From G965232465 sp965276005 (GTDB lineage Bacteria > Pseudomonadota > Alphaproteobacteria > JAQWUY01), in the NCBI GenBank assembly GCA_965276005.1, contig OZ254962.1, positions 1,240,001 to 1,304,000 of the forward strand: a stretch of 64,000 nucleotides of DNA, read 5' to 3'. The translations under genes and the position numbers were made by a program. The notes beneath the pieces are model-generated. The model had not been told where the DNA came from and did not search any database. It saw only the letters and a program-made list of their open reading frames with translations. Shown piece after piece: positions 35,812-44,390 of this stretch. Positions within the stretch are counted from its first letter, which is position 1. Each line of letters starts with the position of its first letter.

Positions 35812-37518
35812 CTATGTTTGTTCTGGATTTTCTCTGATTTCAACAAGGCGTTTGCATTCTAAATTTAAATTTGGGTGTTTAATCCATTCTTTTATCTCTA
35901 TATTTTTCTGTTCACAGACATATTTTATGAAATCTTTTCCTACGATGTGCCGATATATGTCAATATTCTCAAGTCTAGTAGGTTGTCCTTTTAAGTTTTC
36001 GTCTGCTTTTAGTTTGACTATACCCAAGGCTGCTTTTCTTTTTTCGGAGTATTTATTTTGTAGGCGATGTAAATTGTTATCTGAATCAATAGAGTACTTG
36101 TCCTTTAAAAATTTTTGTAACCATTCATCTTTATCTAGGTCGTACAATTGTAATGTTTCAATCAAATGACTTTCAATATCCGAACCTTTAGTAACAAAAA
36201 CTTTGATATTTTTTATATCATCTATATTCTCAATTTCAGTAATATAATTGGATAATTCATCATCTAGCAAGAAATCTCTGTCCATATGTATAATTATTTT
36301 TTTACCTACAAGTGTACCTCGAGCAATAGGTACCAAAAATTGCTTTAAATGATCTAAATTGGTAGCACTCTTATAAGGTATAATCTTAAAATTCTTATAC
36401 CCTGAATCTTTTAACATTTTATCTAAAATATCAAAATTCGAATCTTCTGCCAAAACAAGAGTGTCTTTGTCAGTATTTGAAAATGTGTCGTAATGTTCAA
36501 TTGCTCGTAACAAAGTTTCATATTCCACACTACTATTTTGAGGAACAGAGTGACCATTAGTGAAAACATGATAAACACAATTTTTTTTCTCATAAAACTC
36601 CGAAATAAAATATAAAGAATGAGAAGTGGCTATAATTTGTAAACCTTGAAATTCTTCATATTCCGAAATAGTAAGCAAAGTTTTAACGAGTTCTTTTTGT
36701 TTATTTGGGTGTAAATGTGCATCTGGTTCGTCTAGTAATAATAACTTAGGCTTGTATAAACACATGTAGCTTAAAATTTGTATAATTTGTAATGCCCCTG
36801 TACCCAATAATTCAATTGGTTTTTCTATTTCATCCTGAACACTATATACAGTAATATAATCATCTGTTTTACAAGGGTCACCATGTATTTTTAACTCCAT
36901 TCTAGGAAATATTTTTTGCAACAATTCATGAAAAATCTTTTCATTTTCACCCTTTAATAACCTGTATATAATATTTCTCATAAAAATAGGTGCATCACCA
37001 CGAGCAACGCCTTTATTTACAATACTATCTCCCTTATATTCTTCCAATGGAGCAACACCTGATAAGCCCGGCACATAAATACTAAAATTTTCTGATGATA
37101 CTGTTTTACTTAGTTGATTATCTCCAAAATATCCATGTTCCTTCCTAACATATCGTGAACTTTTGCCAGTGATTGCACCATTACTTCCTTTGTGAATGCT
37201 TACACCCGTTACCTCATCTTCATCATTAAAAATAATCTCACACTGATTAGGTGATTTGTCACCTGTAGAACGAGAAGTCATAGTATCCTTATGGTATAGC
37301 TCCTCATAATGTGTTGTAGGTGCATATGGTATATCTTGGGGTAAGTGATTATACGCCAAGCGTATTCTTGTAATTCTAGCCAAACCAGAAGCCATATGGA
37401 CTGCCTGTAAAAAACTACTCTTTCCGGAATTATTAGATCCGATGATAATGTTATATGTATCTAATTTTAATTCAGCGTTATCAATATTCTTAAATTTCTT
37501 AACTGTAATTTTATCCAT
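35812..37518 (-). CDS. OLD-family ATP-dependent nuclease-like protein (AAA + TOPRIM)
   Basis: 568 residues. N-terminal ABC/SMC-type ATPase: Walker A GSNNSGKS at 27-34, Walker B LLLLDEPDAHLHP at about 255-267, and a switch His in ATSHS. The C-terminal half has TOPRIM-like acidic motifs (LVLAEDSNFD at about 352 and HMDRDFLLDD at about 408). OLD (overcoming lysogenization defect) proteins are DNA nucleases in phage defence; in Gabija (GajA) they pair with a UvrD-like helicase (GajB), and none is seen here, so this resembles a stand-alone class 1 OLD. The gene is visibly AT-rich compared with its neighbours, suggesting horizontal acquisition. It lies just upstream of, and divergent from, the phage-type lysis cassette. 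Confidence 0.8.
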   Translation of the reverse strand: MDKITVKKFKNIDNAELKLDTYNIIIGSNNSGKSSFLQAVHMASGLARITRIRLAYNHLPQDIPYAPTTHYEELYHKDTMTSRSTGDKSPNQCEIIFNDEDEVTGVSIHKGSNGAITGKSSRYVRKEHGYFGDNQLSKTVSSENFSIYVPGLSGVAPLEEYKGDSIVNKGVARGDAPIFMRNIIYRLLKGENEKIFHELLQKIFPRMELKIHGDPCKTDDYITVYSVQDEIEKPIELLGTGALQIIQILSYMCLYKPKLLLLDEPDAHLHPNKQKELVKTLLTISEYEEFQGLQIIATSHSLYFISEFYEKKNCVYHVFTNGHSVPQNSSVEYETLLRAIEHYDTFSNTDKDTLVLAEDSNFDILDKMLKDSGYKNFKIIPYKSATNLDHLKQFLVPIARGTLVGKKIIIHMDRDFLLDDELSNYITEIENIDDIKNIKVFVTKGSDIESHLIETLQLYDLDKDEWLQKFLKDKYSIDSDNNLHRLQNKYSEKRKAALGIVKLKADENLKGQPTRLENIDIYRHIVGKDFIKYVCEQKNIEIKEWIKHPNLNLECKRLVEIRENPEQT

Positions 37519-37603
37519 GGTTTATATTCCCTTATGCTAAAATAGTACCTATTTATCAGATAACAAATTTATAATGCTAATCTTTAAACTGAGGCGTATT
37601 GTG

Positions 37604-37840
37604 ATGTACAAGCAGCATAGCCATTGTGTATTGCAACACATTGTACATATTTCCTGTAATACTTGCAAGCCAAAATTTGTGTGGGTTTTTGCCTTATACC
37701 CGAATGGGTATAAATTTATTGATAATACTGAGGTATGTGTCCGCTGTGATAAATATATCACAGTCGGTATAAAATATATTCTTTTATGTTCCATAATATT
37801 TACATTTTGTTCTTATGTGTGTATAGTGGGGTTTTTATAA
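37604..37840 (+). CDS. Possible small zinc-ribbon membrane protein
   Basis: 78 residues from ATG 37604 (GAGG 9 bases upstream). CNTC and CVRC pairs about 30 residues apart form a plausible zinc ribbon, followed by a C-terminal hydrophobic segment (about 56-78). No family recognised. The opposite strand has a competing open frame, but the two CxxC pairs and the ribosome-binding site favour this one. It ends 23 bases before the lysis cassette. Confidence 0.4.
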   Translation: MYKQHSHCVLQHIVHISCNTCKPKFVWVFALYPNGYKFIDNTEVCVRCDKYITVGIKYILLCSIIFTFCSYVCIVGFL

Positions 37841-37863
37841 CCCCTTAACGAAAGTGAGGACAT

Positions 37864-38172
37864 ATGGATATACACCAAACCATTCCCATTAGTGTCGATA
37901 TGCTTGCGTGGATTACCACTATTGAAATACCTGTTTTAATGGCTATGATAGCCTATGCCCATCGGACAAAAAGCCAATTTGATACCCGTCTTGAAAATAT
38001 GCGGGAATCCACCGATTCGGACATCGATGAAATCAAAAAAGCCTTTATGGATTACAAGCTCGAAGTGGCACAAAAATATGTGTCTATGGCGTATTTGCGG
38101 GATGTGGAATCCCGTTTGACCCATCATCTTATTCGCATCGAAAAGAAACTGGATGAAAAATACCATGCATAA
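37864..38172 (+). CDS. Membrane/coiled-coil protein, first gene of the lysis cassette
   Basis: 102 residues: an N-terminal membrane segment (about 12-31) and then a charged helical region with heptad character to the end. GAGG lies 5-8 bases before the ATG. Overlaps the endolysin gene by 20 bases, so translation is coupled. The type II-like topology and position suggest a phage spanin (Rz-like) or accessory lysis protein; the family is not recognised. Confidence 0.6.
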   Translation: MDIHQTIPISVDMLAWITTIEIPVLMAMIAYAHRTKSQFDTRLENMRESTDSDIDEIKKAFMDYKLEVAQKYVSMAYLRDVESRLTHHLIRIEKKLDEKYHA

Positions 38173-38689
38173 TATCAACATGACCAAAGTGTACCGTCAC
38201 ATCCAGCCGCAAAACCCCGATGCAGTAGGTACCGGTACTACCCCTGTAGCCCGACGGGTGGCAAGACACGACGAAGATATGCACATCGATACTATGGCCC
38301 GTACTGTATGGGGCGAAGCCCGAAGCGAAGGTTTTCAAGGTATGCACGCAGTGGCATGTGTGATTATAAACAGATATAACATTGCCAAACGCCACGGCAC
38401 ATACTGGTGGGGGGACACCATTACGGATATATGTAAAAAACCGTATCAGTTTTCCTGTTGGAACGCAGACGACCCCAACCGTATAAAACTCAATACAGTA
38501 ACCACCGACGACCCAGAATTCCGCAGTGCCAAACGCATTGCCGGACGGATCGTACGGGGACAAAAATATGACGATGTGACCAATGGTGCCGATCATTACC
38601 ACACCTATAGGGTGCATCCTAATTGGCAAGACGGCACCAAAATTTCTGCAGAAATTGGATCGCACATATTCTATAAACTCATCGATTAA
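38153..38689 (+). CDS. SleB/CwlJ-type cell wall hydrolase (endolysin-like)
   Basis: 178 residues. The C-terminal 130 match the SleB family (Hydrolase_2): TMARTVWGEARSEGFQG with the catalytic Glu, AVACVIINRY, PYQFSCWN, and HYHTYRVHPNW near the end. The domain cleaves peptidoglycan and is the endolysin of many alphaproteobacterial phages and gene transfer agents. The N-terminal 40 residues have no signal peptide, so export needs the holin encoded next. An alternative start is ATG 38165. Confidence 0.85.
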   Translation: MKNTMHNINMTKVYRHIQPQNPDAVGTGTTPVARRVARHDEDMHIDTMARTVWGEARSEGFQGMHAVACVIINRYNIAKRHGTYWWGDTITDICKKPYQFSCWNADDPNRIKLNTVTTDDPEFRSAKRIAGRIVRGQKYDDVTNGADHYHTYRVHPNWQDGTKISAEIGSHIFYKLID

Positions 38690-38702
38690 GGAGGATTAAC
38701 AC

Positions 38703-39164
38703 ATGATACAAAATATATTGTTAAAAATGGGCTTGCCGGTGTTGGTTGATACGGTAGCAAAATCTTTAAACAGCCACCCCAACCAAAAAGTGCAAGACAT
38801 CGGCAAAAACCTAAAACAATCCATCGCTGAAGCGGACATACCCAAACCAGAAATGGACAAAATCTTACACCAAGGCGTCGACACCATCGACACACGGGTG
38901 TTAAACACGGTAAACACCACCATACGGGCAGAAGTCGCCAGCTCTGATGCGTTCGTCCGCCGTATGCGTCCCACATTTGGCTATATTATGGCGCTGACTT
39001 GGGGCATACAGATGATTGCGGTCGCTGTAACCATGTTTGTCAATCCCGATGCCGCATCGGATATAATATCCGCCCTTGCCGAATTGGGGATGATGTGGTC
39101 GGTCGGATTATCCGTACTAGGGGTGTATGTATATCGTAGAACCAGCGAAAAACATTTTCGGTAA
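38703..39164 (+). CDS. Holin of the three-helix gene-transfer-agent type
   Basis: 153 residues. AAGGAGG precedes the ATG by 7-8 bases. The first 80 residues are helical; the C-terminal part has FGYIMALTWGIQMIAVAVTMF and WSVGLSVLGVYVYRR as membrane segments, preceded by an arginine-rich RRMRP. This layout matches the family of three-transmembrane holins described for gene-transfer-agent release (GTA_holin_3TM). It should form membrane lesions that release the endolysin. Third gene of a tight three-gene cassette that sits between an OLD-like gene and pyrD, away from the virion genes at 45.8-53.2 kb. Confidence 0.75.
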   Translation: MIQNILLKMGLPVLVDTVAKSLNSHPNQKVQDIGKNLKQSIAEADIPKPEMDKILHQGVDTIDTRVLNTVNTTIRAEVASSDAFVRRMRPTFGYIMALTWGIQMIAVAVTMFVNPDAASDIISALAELGMMWSVGLSVLGVYVYRRTSEKHFR

Positions 39165-39189
39165 AAATCTCTCGATTAAAACCGAAAAT
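39154..39189 (+). terminator. Hairpin at the end of the lysis cassette
   Basis: ATTTTCGGT (39154-39162) pairs with ACCGAAAAT (39181-39189) across an 18-base loop, overlapping the holin stop codon. No long T-run follows, so it may stabilise the 3' end rather than terminate. Confidence 0.4.
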
Positions 39190-39280
39190 TCTTGCCTGTC
39201 TTTGGTTTCGGGCTAGACTTCACTTTGCTTGTCTTCGTCCTTTGCTTGCTTTTTGATTTTTCGGGTGGTATATTGCCTTT

Positions 39281-40327
39281 ATGATTTTAAAAGTGTTACA
39301 TATGTTACCTGCAGAGGCTGCCCATAATGTTACTGTTATGGCTTTAAAGCATGGGATTTATATGCGGTCTCGGTATCGAGATGCGGATGTTTTGCGGACT
39401 TCGCTTTGGGGATTGCAATTTGATAATCCTTTGGGGCTTGCGGCGGGGTTTGATAAGAATGCAGAGTGCTATGATGCTATGTTGCGATTGGGTATGGGGT
39501 TTGTCGAAGTGGGCAGTATTACCCCGCAGCCCCAGTATGGCAATCCGAAACCTCGATTGTTTCGCTTGCCTGAGGACGGAGCGGTTATTAACCGTTTTGG
39601 CTTTAACAATCGGGGTATGGCGGATGCGTATAAAAATTTGCGTCATCGCAACCGTGCACGAGGGATTGTTGGGGTGAATTTGGGCAAGAATAAGACCACC
39701 GCTTGTGTGTATACGGATTTTGTTTTGGGGTGTGAGACACTGGCACCGCTTGCCGATTATTTGGTGGTCAATGTGTCATCGCCCAATACACCGGGGTTGC
39801 GGGCGTTACAAGCGGAGGACGAGTTGCGGACTATTTTATCTGCGGTGCAAACCACCCGTAACCAAGTGTGTACCGCTGCCCTACCCCCGCTGCTGGTAAA
39901 AATCGCCCCAGACCTAGCCGATGCAGATATACAAGTCGTGTGTACAGTGGTACAGGAACTAGGGATCGAGGGGATTATCGTGTCGAATACCACCTTGCAA
40001 CGCCCCGACCACTTGCACCACCAAGATATATTACAACAGGCGGGCGGACTGAGCGGTACACCCCTGTTTCAGCTGTCGACAGAAAAACTCAAAACCGTAT
40101 ACAGATATACCGAAGGCACCATCCCCCTTATCGGTGTGGGCGGTGTTGGCAGCGGACGGGATGCGTACACAAAAATTCGAGCAGGGGCAAGTTTGGTACA
40201 GCTGTATTCGGCGTTGGTGTATGCGGGCAGTACCCTCATATCGCAAATCAAAGCTGACCTTGCCACACACCTACAACAAGACGGATTTTCCCACATACAC
40301 CAAGCCATAGGAGTCGACGCCCAATGA
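39281..40327 (+). CDS. pyrD: Dihydroorotate dehydrogenase (quinone), class 2
   Basis: 348 residues. Membrane-associated flavoenzyme that oxidises dihydroorotate to orotate with quinone as acceptor, the fourth step of UMP synthesis. The N-terminal amphipathic helix is typical of class 2. Motifs: NPLGLAAGFDKNAE, GFVEVGSITPQPQ, NRFGFNNRGM, VVNVSSPNTPGLR (catalytic Ser of class 2) and IGVGGVGSG. Overlaps the following HAD gene by 4 bases (ATGA). Confidence 0.96.
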   Translation: MILKVLHMLPAEAAHNVTVMALKHGIYMRSRYRDADVLRTSLWGLQFDNPLGLAAGFDKNAECYDAMLRLGMGFVEVGSITPQPQYGNPKPRLFRLPEDGAVINRFGFNNRGMADAYKNLRHRNRARGIVGVNLGKNKTTACVYTDFVLGCETLAPLADYLVVNVSSPNTPGLRALQAEDELRTILSAVQTTRNQVCTAALPPLLVKIAPDLADADIQVVCTVVQELGIEGIIVSNTTLQRPDHLHHQDILQQAGGLSGTPLFQLSTEKLKTVYRYTEGTIPLIGVGGVGSGRDAYTKIRAGASLVQLYSALVYAGSTLISQIKADLATHLQQDGFSHIHQAIGVDAQ

Positions 40328-41142
40328 CACAACACATAGATTCAATACACGACATTATCGACGATTATGATACCTTTTTGCTCGATCAGTGGGGGGTGTT
40401 ACACAACGGCGGCGATATACTGCCCAGTGCCATGCGGTCGTTACACGCCCTACACGCCAAAGGCAAAAAGGTTATGATTGTATCCAACAATGGACGCCCC
40501 CGTACACACACTTATACCCGTATGGCAGATGCCGGCGTGGCAAGGCACCTATATTGCGAAGTCATGACCTCCGGCGATCACCTGCAGCATGCGTACGCAA
40601 TGGGACGGTTCGATAAATTTGGCGAAACCCCATATTTTATGGACTACACCCCAGTATTTGACGAAATAGGCGGTCGCCGTTTGATACACACACCCATAGA
40701 ACAGGCAACCTATATCTTTTGCTGTCGAGCATACCCCAGTGTCGAAAGCCGTATGCAGGACTTACACATCGCTCTCGACAGGGGATTAGAATTGGTATGT
40801 TCAAACCCAGACCTATATTCCAAAAGTCCCAACGGAGATTTACACCCTTGCCCCGGACTGGTGGCACAAACCTATGAAAACATTGGCGGACAAGTGCATA
40901 TGTTCGGCAAACCTTACCCAGAAATGTACACCTTATGCCACAAACTAGCCGGTGGCTGGGACAAAGCAATAGCCGTCGGCGACAGCCTAGCCCACGACAT
41001 AAAAGGGGCAAACACCGCCCATATCGACAGCATATTTATAACCTCAGGCATCCACATGGACGCAATAAAACGCCCCGCAGACATTGCCAAATTGGCACAA
41101 AAATACAACGCACATCCCACATACAGTTTAGATTGGTTTTAA
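40324..41142 (+). CDS. NagD-like HAD-superfamily hydrolase (TIGR01459 type)
   Basis: 272 residues. HAD motif I is FLLDQWGVLHNG (LDxxGVLxxG, as in class IIA enzymes, with Gln in place of the usual first variable residue), motif II is IVSNNGR, and the late motif is AVGDSLAHDIKGAN. A phosphatase of unknown substrate; this subfamily commonly follows pyrD in alphaproteobacteria, as here with a 4-base overlap, which suggests nucleotide-related housekeeping. Confidence 0.85.
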   Translation: MTQHIDSIHDIIDDYDTFLLDQWGVLHNGGDILPSAMRSLHALHAKGKKVMIVSNNGRPRTHTYTRMADAGVARHLYCEVMTSGDHLQHAYAMGRFDKFGETPYFMDYTPVFDEIGGRRLIHTPIEQATYIFCCRAYPSVESRMQDLHIALDRGLELVCSNPDLYSKSPNGDLHPCPGLVAQTYENIGGQVHMFGKPYPEMYTLCHKLAGGWDKAIAVGDSLAHDIKGANTAHIDSIFITSGIHMDAIKRPADIAKLAQKYNAHPTYSLDWF

Positions 41143-41191
41143 ATACCAAAACAACTCTGTACCCCGTATATTGCCGATAATATAAAATTGT

Positions 41192-41665
41192 TTAATTTTC
41201 CCTTAGTGCCACCGGTACAATGTCATCAACAATAAGGTTTAAAACATCTGCAATTTTGCAATAGGCATCTATTTTACCCGTGCGGGTGCCGTTTTCCATG
41301 CTGTAAATCACATTTTCACTTAGTCCTGTTTTACTAGCCAATTGCTTAACGGTAAACCCCCGCCATTGCCGATACACACGAATAGGATTTTCCCCATACA
41401 GCACTTTTCTAAAAATATCAGTGGGAATTTGCTGTTCGGGATTATCCGAATACGCCGCCCAAGCAGACTTGGCATCTGCGATGTCTTGTATGTCTTGTTG
41501 CACTTGCACCGCATGCCCCATATTTGTATTTGCCATCTGTAACAACTGATGCAAAACACTCTCTGGCATACAGGCAGTACGCTGTGTATTACCGGCGGAA
41601 ATAAATTCAAAAGTATCCACAATATGTTCGGGTATTTTGTCATACTGTTGTGCTATATTTACCAT
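41192..41665 (-). CDS. XRE-family antitoxin/transcription regulator
   Basis: 157 residues. The C-terminal third is a Cro/C1-type helix-turn-helix: YRQWRGFTVKQLASKTGLSENVIYSMENGTRTGKIDAYCKIADVLNL. The N-terminal 90 residues are unrelated to known DNA-binding domains and may wrap the toxin. It lies 29 bases downstream of the toxin gene, giving the toxin-first order of HigBA-like systems, and should repress the shared promoter. Confidence 0.75.
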   Translation of the reverse strand: MVNIAQQYDKIPEHIVDTFEFISAGNTQRTACMPESVLHQLLQMANTNMGHAVQVQQDIQDIADAKSAWAAYSDNPEQQIPTDIFRKVLYGENPIRVYRQWRGFTVKQLASKTGLSENVIYSMENGTRTGKIDAYCKIADVLNLIVDDIVPVALREN

Positions 41666-41694
41666 GTGTCAATCTCCATTTTATAATTAAGCCA

Positions 41695-41952
41695 TCATAT
41701 ACGATCGTACACAGAACCCCGTGATTCTATCTTACTGACAAAAATACCCTGTTGTTGGTGTTCAAAGACAATTCTTATTTTACCTACCCGCAATCGATGG
41801 TATGCTGTATTTGCAATGGACACACACCAGTTTTGATACTTTACTGGATCGGATCCATATGTTTCACACCTTTCGTCGATCCTTGTCCGCATTTTTACCG
41901 ACAACGATCGCAATTGCTTTTGGGCTTTTTTGCTGTATATAACATGATTCAT
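41695..41952 (-). CDS. RelE/HigB-like toxin of a type II toxin-antitoxin pair
   Basis: 85 residues from ATG 41952. VIYSKKAQKQLRSLSVKMRTRIDERCETY is the helical first half and YHRLRVGKIRIVFEHQQQGIFVSKIESRGSVYDRI the RelE-type beta-sheet with basic catalytic residues; RelE relatives cut mRNA on the ribosome. A longer frame to 42021 crosses the promoter and is rejected. The ATG coincides with the expected transcription start, so translation is probably leaderless. Confidence 0.75.
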   Translation of the reverse strand: MNHVIYSKKAQKQLRSLSVKMRTRIDERCETYGSDPVKYQNWCVSIANTAYHRLRVGKIRIVFEHQQQGIFVSKIESRGSVYDRI

Positions 41953-41958
41953 GTACAC

Positions 41959-41987
41959 ATTATACAAAATAACGATTTTTATGTCAA
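41959..41987 (-). promoter_or_regulatory. Perfect-consensus promoter of the toxin-antitoxin operon
   Basis: Minus strand: TTGACA (41987-41982), 17 bp, TATAAT (41964-41959), a perfect sigma-70 consensus. The start should fall about 41952, the A of the toxin ATG, giving a leaderless mRNA. Such a strong site needs autorepression by the antitoxin. Confidence 0.85.
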
Positions 41988-42022
41988 TATATTTTTTATG
42001 CAAAAACGATAAAAAATGCACC

Positions 42023-42871
42023 CTATAACAGTTCCAGACTTACATCCAAACACTTTGTACTGTGCGTTAGCCACCCCATCGATACCATGTCTACGCCCGT
42101 TTGACAGTATGATTTTAGGGTATCGGGGCGAATATTGCCTGAGGCTTCTAATAATACGCTAGGGGCGATTTGGTTACGGATGCGTATGGCTTGGGCAATA
42201 GTATTTGGGGACATGTTGTCCAGTAATACCACATCGGGAGCAGCGGGCAATACCTGTTGCAGTTGCTGCAAAGTGTCGACCTCGACTTCGATTTTGGTAT
42301 GGGGATTTTTTTGTTTTACAATCTGTGTTGCCTGTGCAATGTCTGTTACGGCTAGTAGGTGATTATCTTTAATCATCACCGCATCGTACAGTCCCATACG
42401 GTGGGCATCGCCGCCCCCGTGTACGACAGCGTTTTTTTCTGCGATGCGGTGCAGGGGCGTGGTTTTGCGGGTACAGGCAACGACAGTGCCATAGGGTTTG
42501 GCAATCTGTACCGCCCGGTTGGTAGTGGTGGCGATGCCCGACAAATGCCCAACAAAATTTAATACAGTGCGTTCCCCGGTGATAATATGAGCGGTTGCCC
42601 CCGACAACAAGGCAATCGTATCCCCGTGTGTTACGGCGGTACCATCGGCGACAACAATATCGACCGCCACCGGGTGCGGGTTGGGATAAAGGCTTTGCAT
42701 GTGGGCGTACACGGCTTGGATATACTGGGTGCCGGATACCACCCCGTCTGCTTTGGCAAATATACGAGCGGCAGCGGTGGCGGTATCGGGAATAAGCGAT
42801 TGCACGGTAATATCGCCTATATCCGTTACATCTTCATATAAAGCCTGTTGTACAGCGGTGTTAATATCCAT
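42023..42871 (-). CDS. nadC: Nicotinate-nucleotide pyrophosphorylase (carboxylating) NadC
   Basis: 282 residues. Joins quinolinate and PRPP to give nicotinate mononucleotide, CO2 and PPi. Motifs: EDVTDIGDIT, ERTVLNFVGHLSGIAT, TRKTTPLHR, KNAVVHGGGDAHRMGLYDAVMIKDNH, DVVLLDNMSP and EASGNI. Third gene of nadA-nadB-nadC, starting 1 base after the nadB stop. Confidence 0.97.
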   Translation of the reverse strand: MDINTAVQQALYEDVTDIGDITVQSLIPDTATAAARIFAKADGVVSGTQYIQAVYAHMQSLYPNPHPVAVDIVVADGTAVTHGDTIALLSGATAHIITGERTVLNFVGHLSGIATTTNRAVQIAKPYGTVVACTRKTTPLHRIAEKNAVVHGGGDAHRMGLYDAVMIKDNHLLAVTDIAQATQIVKQKNPHTKIEVEVDTLQQLQQVLPAAPDVVLLDNMSPNTIAQAIRIRNQIAPSVLLEASGNIRPDTLKSYCQTGVDMVSMGWLTHSTKCLDVSLELL

Positions 42872-42872
42872 A

Positions 42873-44378
42873 CTATATCCGTATTATTTCTGTGGCATAT
42901 GTGTTTAAATCCATCCGGTGTCGGGGCATGTGTTTTGTCTCTGGACAGTCCTTGCGGTAATGTGCCCCGATACTTTCCGTGCGCTTTAGGGCAAACAGCA
43001 TACACATTTGTGATGCCACCACATTCGGGGCTTGCGGATAAGTACGCAAGGTATGTATGGCGTCTACTAAACTGTTGTGATAGCGGACAATGCCCAAAGC
43101 GGTACTGTTAAGGGCTTGCACAAGGGCAATATGGGTATCCGCATGGGCGGGTATACAGGTCGGAGCGGTGGCGGCGGTGGCGGCGGCGGAGGACTGTAAC
43201 AAAGCGTGGTTATTGATATATGCGGCACAATTACGACCCATAATGCAGGCTTCGAGTAACGAATTGCTGGCCAAGCGATTGGCACCATGCAGACCGGATG
43301 CAGCGGCTTCGCCGATGACAAACAACCCATCGACCCCCGTACCCCCATTCACATCGGTATTAATGCCGCCCATCTGATAGTGCATAGCCGGACGGATGGG
43401 AATATACCGTATGTCGATACTATACTGCCTACACGATCGAGTTACGGTTGGAAATAGGTCGGTAAAATTGTCGATATTTGTGGTGTCTAAGACAACGGTT
43501 TTGCCCTGTTGTCGAGCACAAAACACCGCTCGGCTGACCACATCCCGGGGGGCAAGGCTGCCGTCTGGGTGTCCCGTGTCGAGCGGTGCGTTGTCGACGG
43601 TCAATATCCCCCCATGTCCCCTAACCGCCTCAGAGATAAGCGGTAACCTGCCGTGATTTTGTGGAATGTTGCCCCGCATGGGGGTGCTTATGTCGAGAGC
43701 TGTGGGGTGGTATTGGAAAAATTCCAAATCACAGGCAACCGCCCCCGCATCCATAGCAAGTTTAAAAGCCGTACTGGTTTGGGCGGTAGCAGTGCGGTCG
43801 CTAAACAGTCCACTGGCACCACCAGTGGCAAACACCACCGCCGCACACAGGTATTTTGTACCATCGATACCCACGCCACAAACCGTATTGTTGCTGTCCG
43901 TATACAATGCACTGAGATTGCCGATCATAAAGGTAATATGCGGGCTGTTTTGTACCTGTTGAAACAATCCGTTGGTAATGCCTGCCCCTGTGGCATCGCC
44001 GCCGATATGAATAATACGGGGGTGTTTGTGTCCCCCTTCGATACACCTGTCGAGACTCCCATCAGCGGTGGTATCGAAGTGTATACAATGGCTTTGTAAC
44101 CATTGTATAGCATCATAGGATTTGTGGATAAAGTCGCTAACAACGGCGGCATCACACAACCCCGCCCCGGCGGTCATAGTGTCGTGTATATGCGATTGTA
44201 TACATGCGGTGTCGGGTTGGCTAAAAGCGATTCCCCCCTGTGCATAGGGGGTCGATCCGCTTTTGGGCGGGGCGTTTTCTGATATGAGCAATATGTTTTG
44301 TTGTGTATCACAGGACAACGCACAGCTGAGCCCCGCTATGCCCGCCCCAACAATAATCGTATCGTATTGTGTTGTCAT
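42873..44378 (-). CDS. nadB: L-aspartate oxidase NadB
   Basis: 501 residues. Flavoenzyme making iminoaspartate from aspartate for quinolinate synthesis. FAD motif IIVGAGIAGLSCAL at the N-terminus, then SGSTPYAQGGIA, GGHKHPRIIHIGGDATG, RLPLISEAVRGHGG, and HYQMGGINTDVNGGTGVDGLFVIGEAAASGLHGANRLASNSLLE, all typical. The C-terminal helical domain is shorter than in E. coli (540 residues) and contains an Ala-rich run (about residues 393-402). 12 bases separate it from nadA. Confidence 0.96.
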   Translation of the reverse strand: MTTQYDTIIVGAGIAGLSCALSCDTQQNILLISENAPPKSGSTPYAQGGIAFSQPDTACIQSHIHDTMTAGAGLCDAAVVSDFIHKSYDAIQWLQSHCIHFDTTADGSLDRCIEGGHKHPRIIHIGGDATGAGITNGLFQQVQNSPHITFMIGNLSALYTDSNNTVCGVGIDGTKYLCAAVVFATGGASGLFSDRTATAQTSTAFKLAMDAGAVACDLEFFQYHPTALDISTPMRGNIPQNHGRLPLISEAVRGHGGILTVDNAPLDTGHPDGSLAPRDVVSRAVFCARQQGKTVVLDTTNIDNFTDLFPTVTRSCRQYSIDIRYIPIRPAMHYQMGGINTDVNGGTGVDGLFVIGEAAASGLHGANRLASNSLLEACIMGRNCAAYINNHALLQSSAAATAATAPTCIPAHADTHIALVQALNSTALGIVRYHNSLVDAIHTLRTYPQAPNVVASQMCMLFALKRTESIGAHYRKDCPETKHMPRHRMDLNTYATEIIRI

Positions 44379-44390
44379 GTATCTGTGTCG

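Noticed and set aside
43653..44099. Plus-strand frames opposite nadB
   Set aside because: nadB has all its motifs on the minus strand; the frames are shadows.
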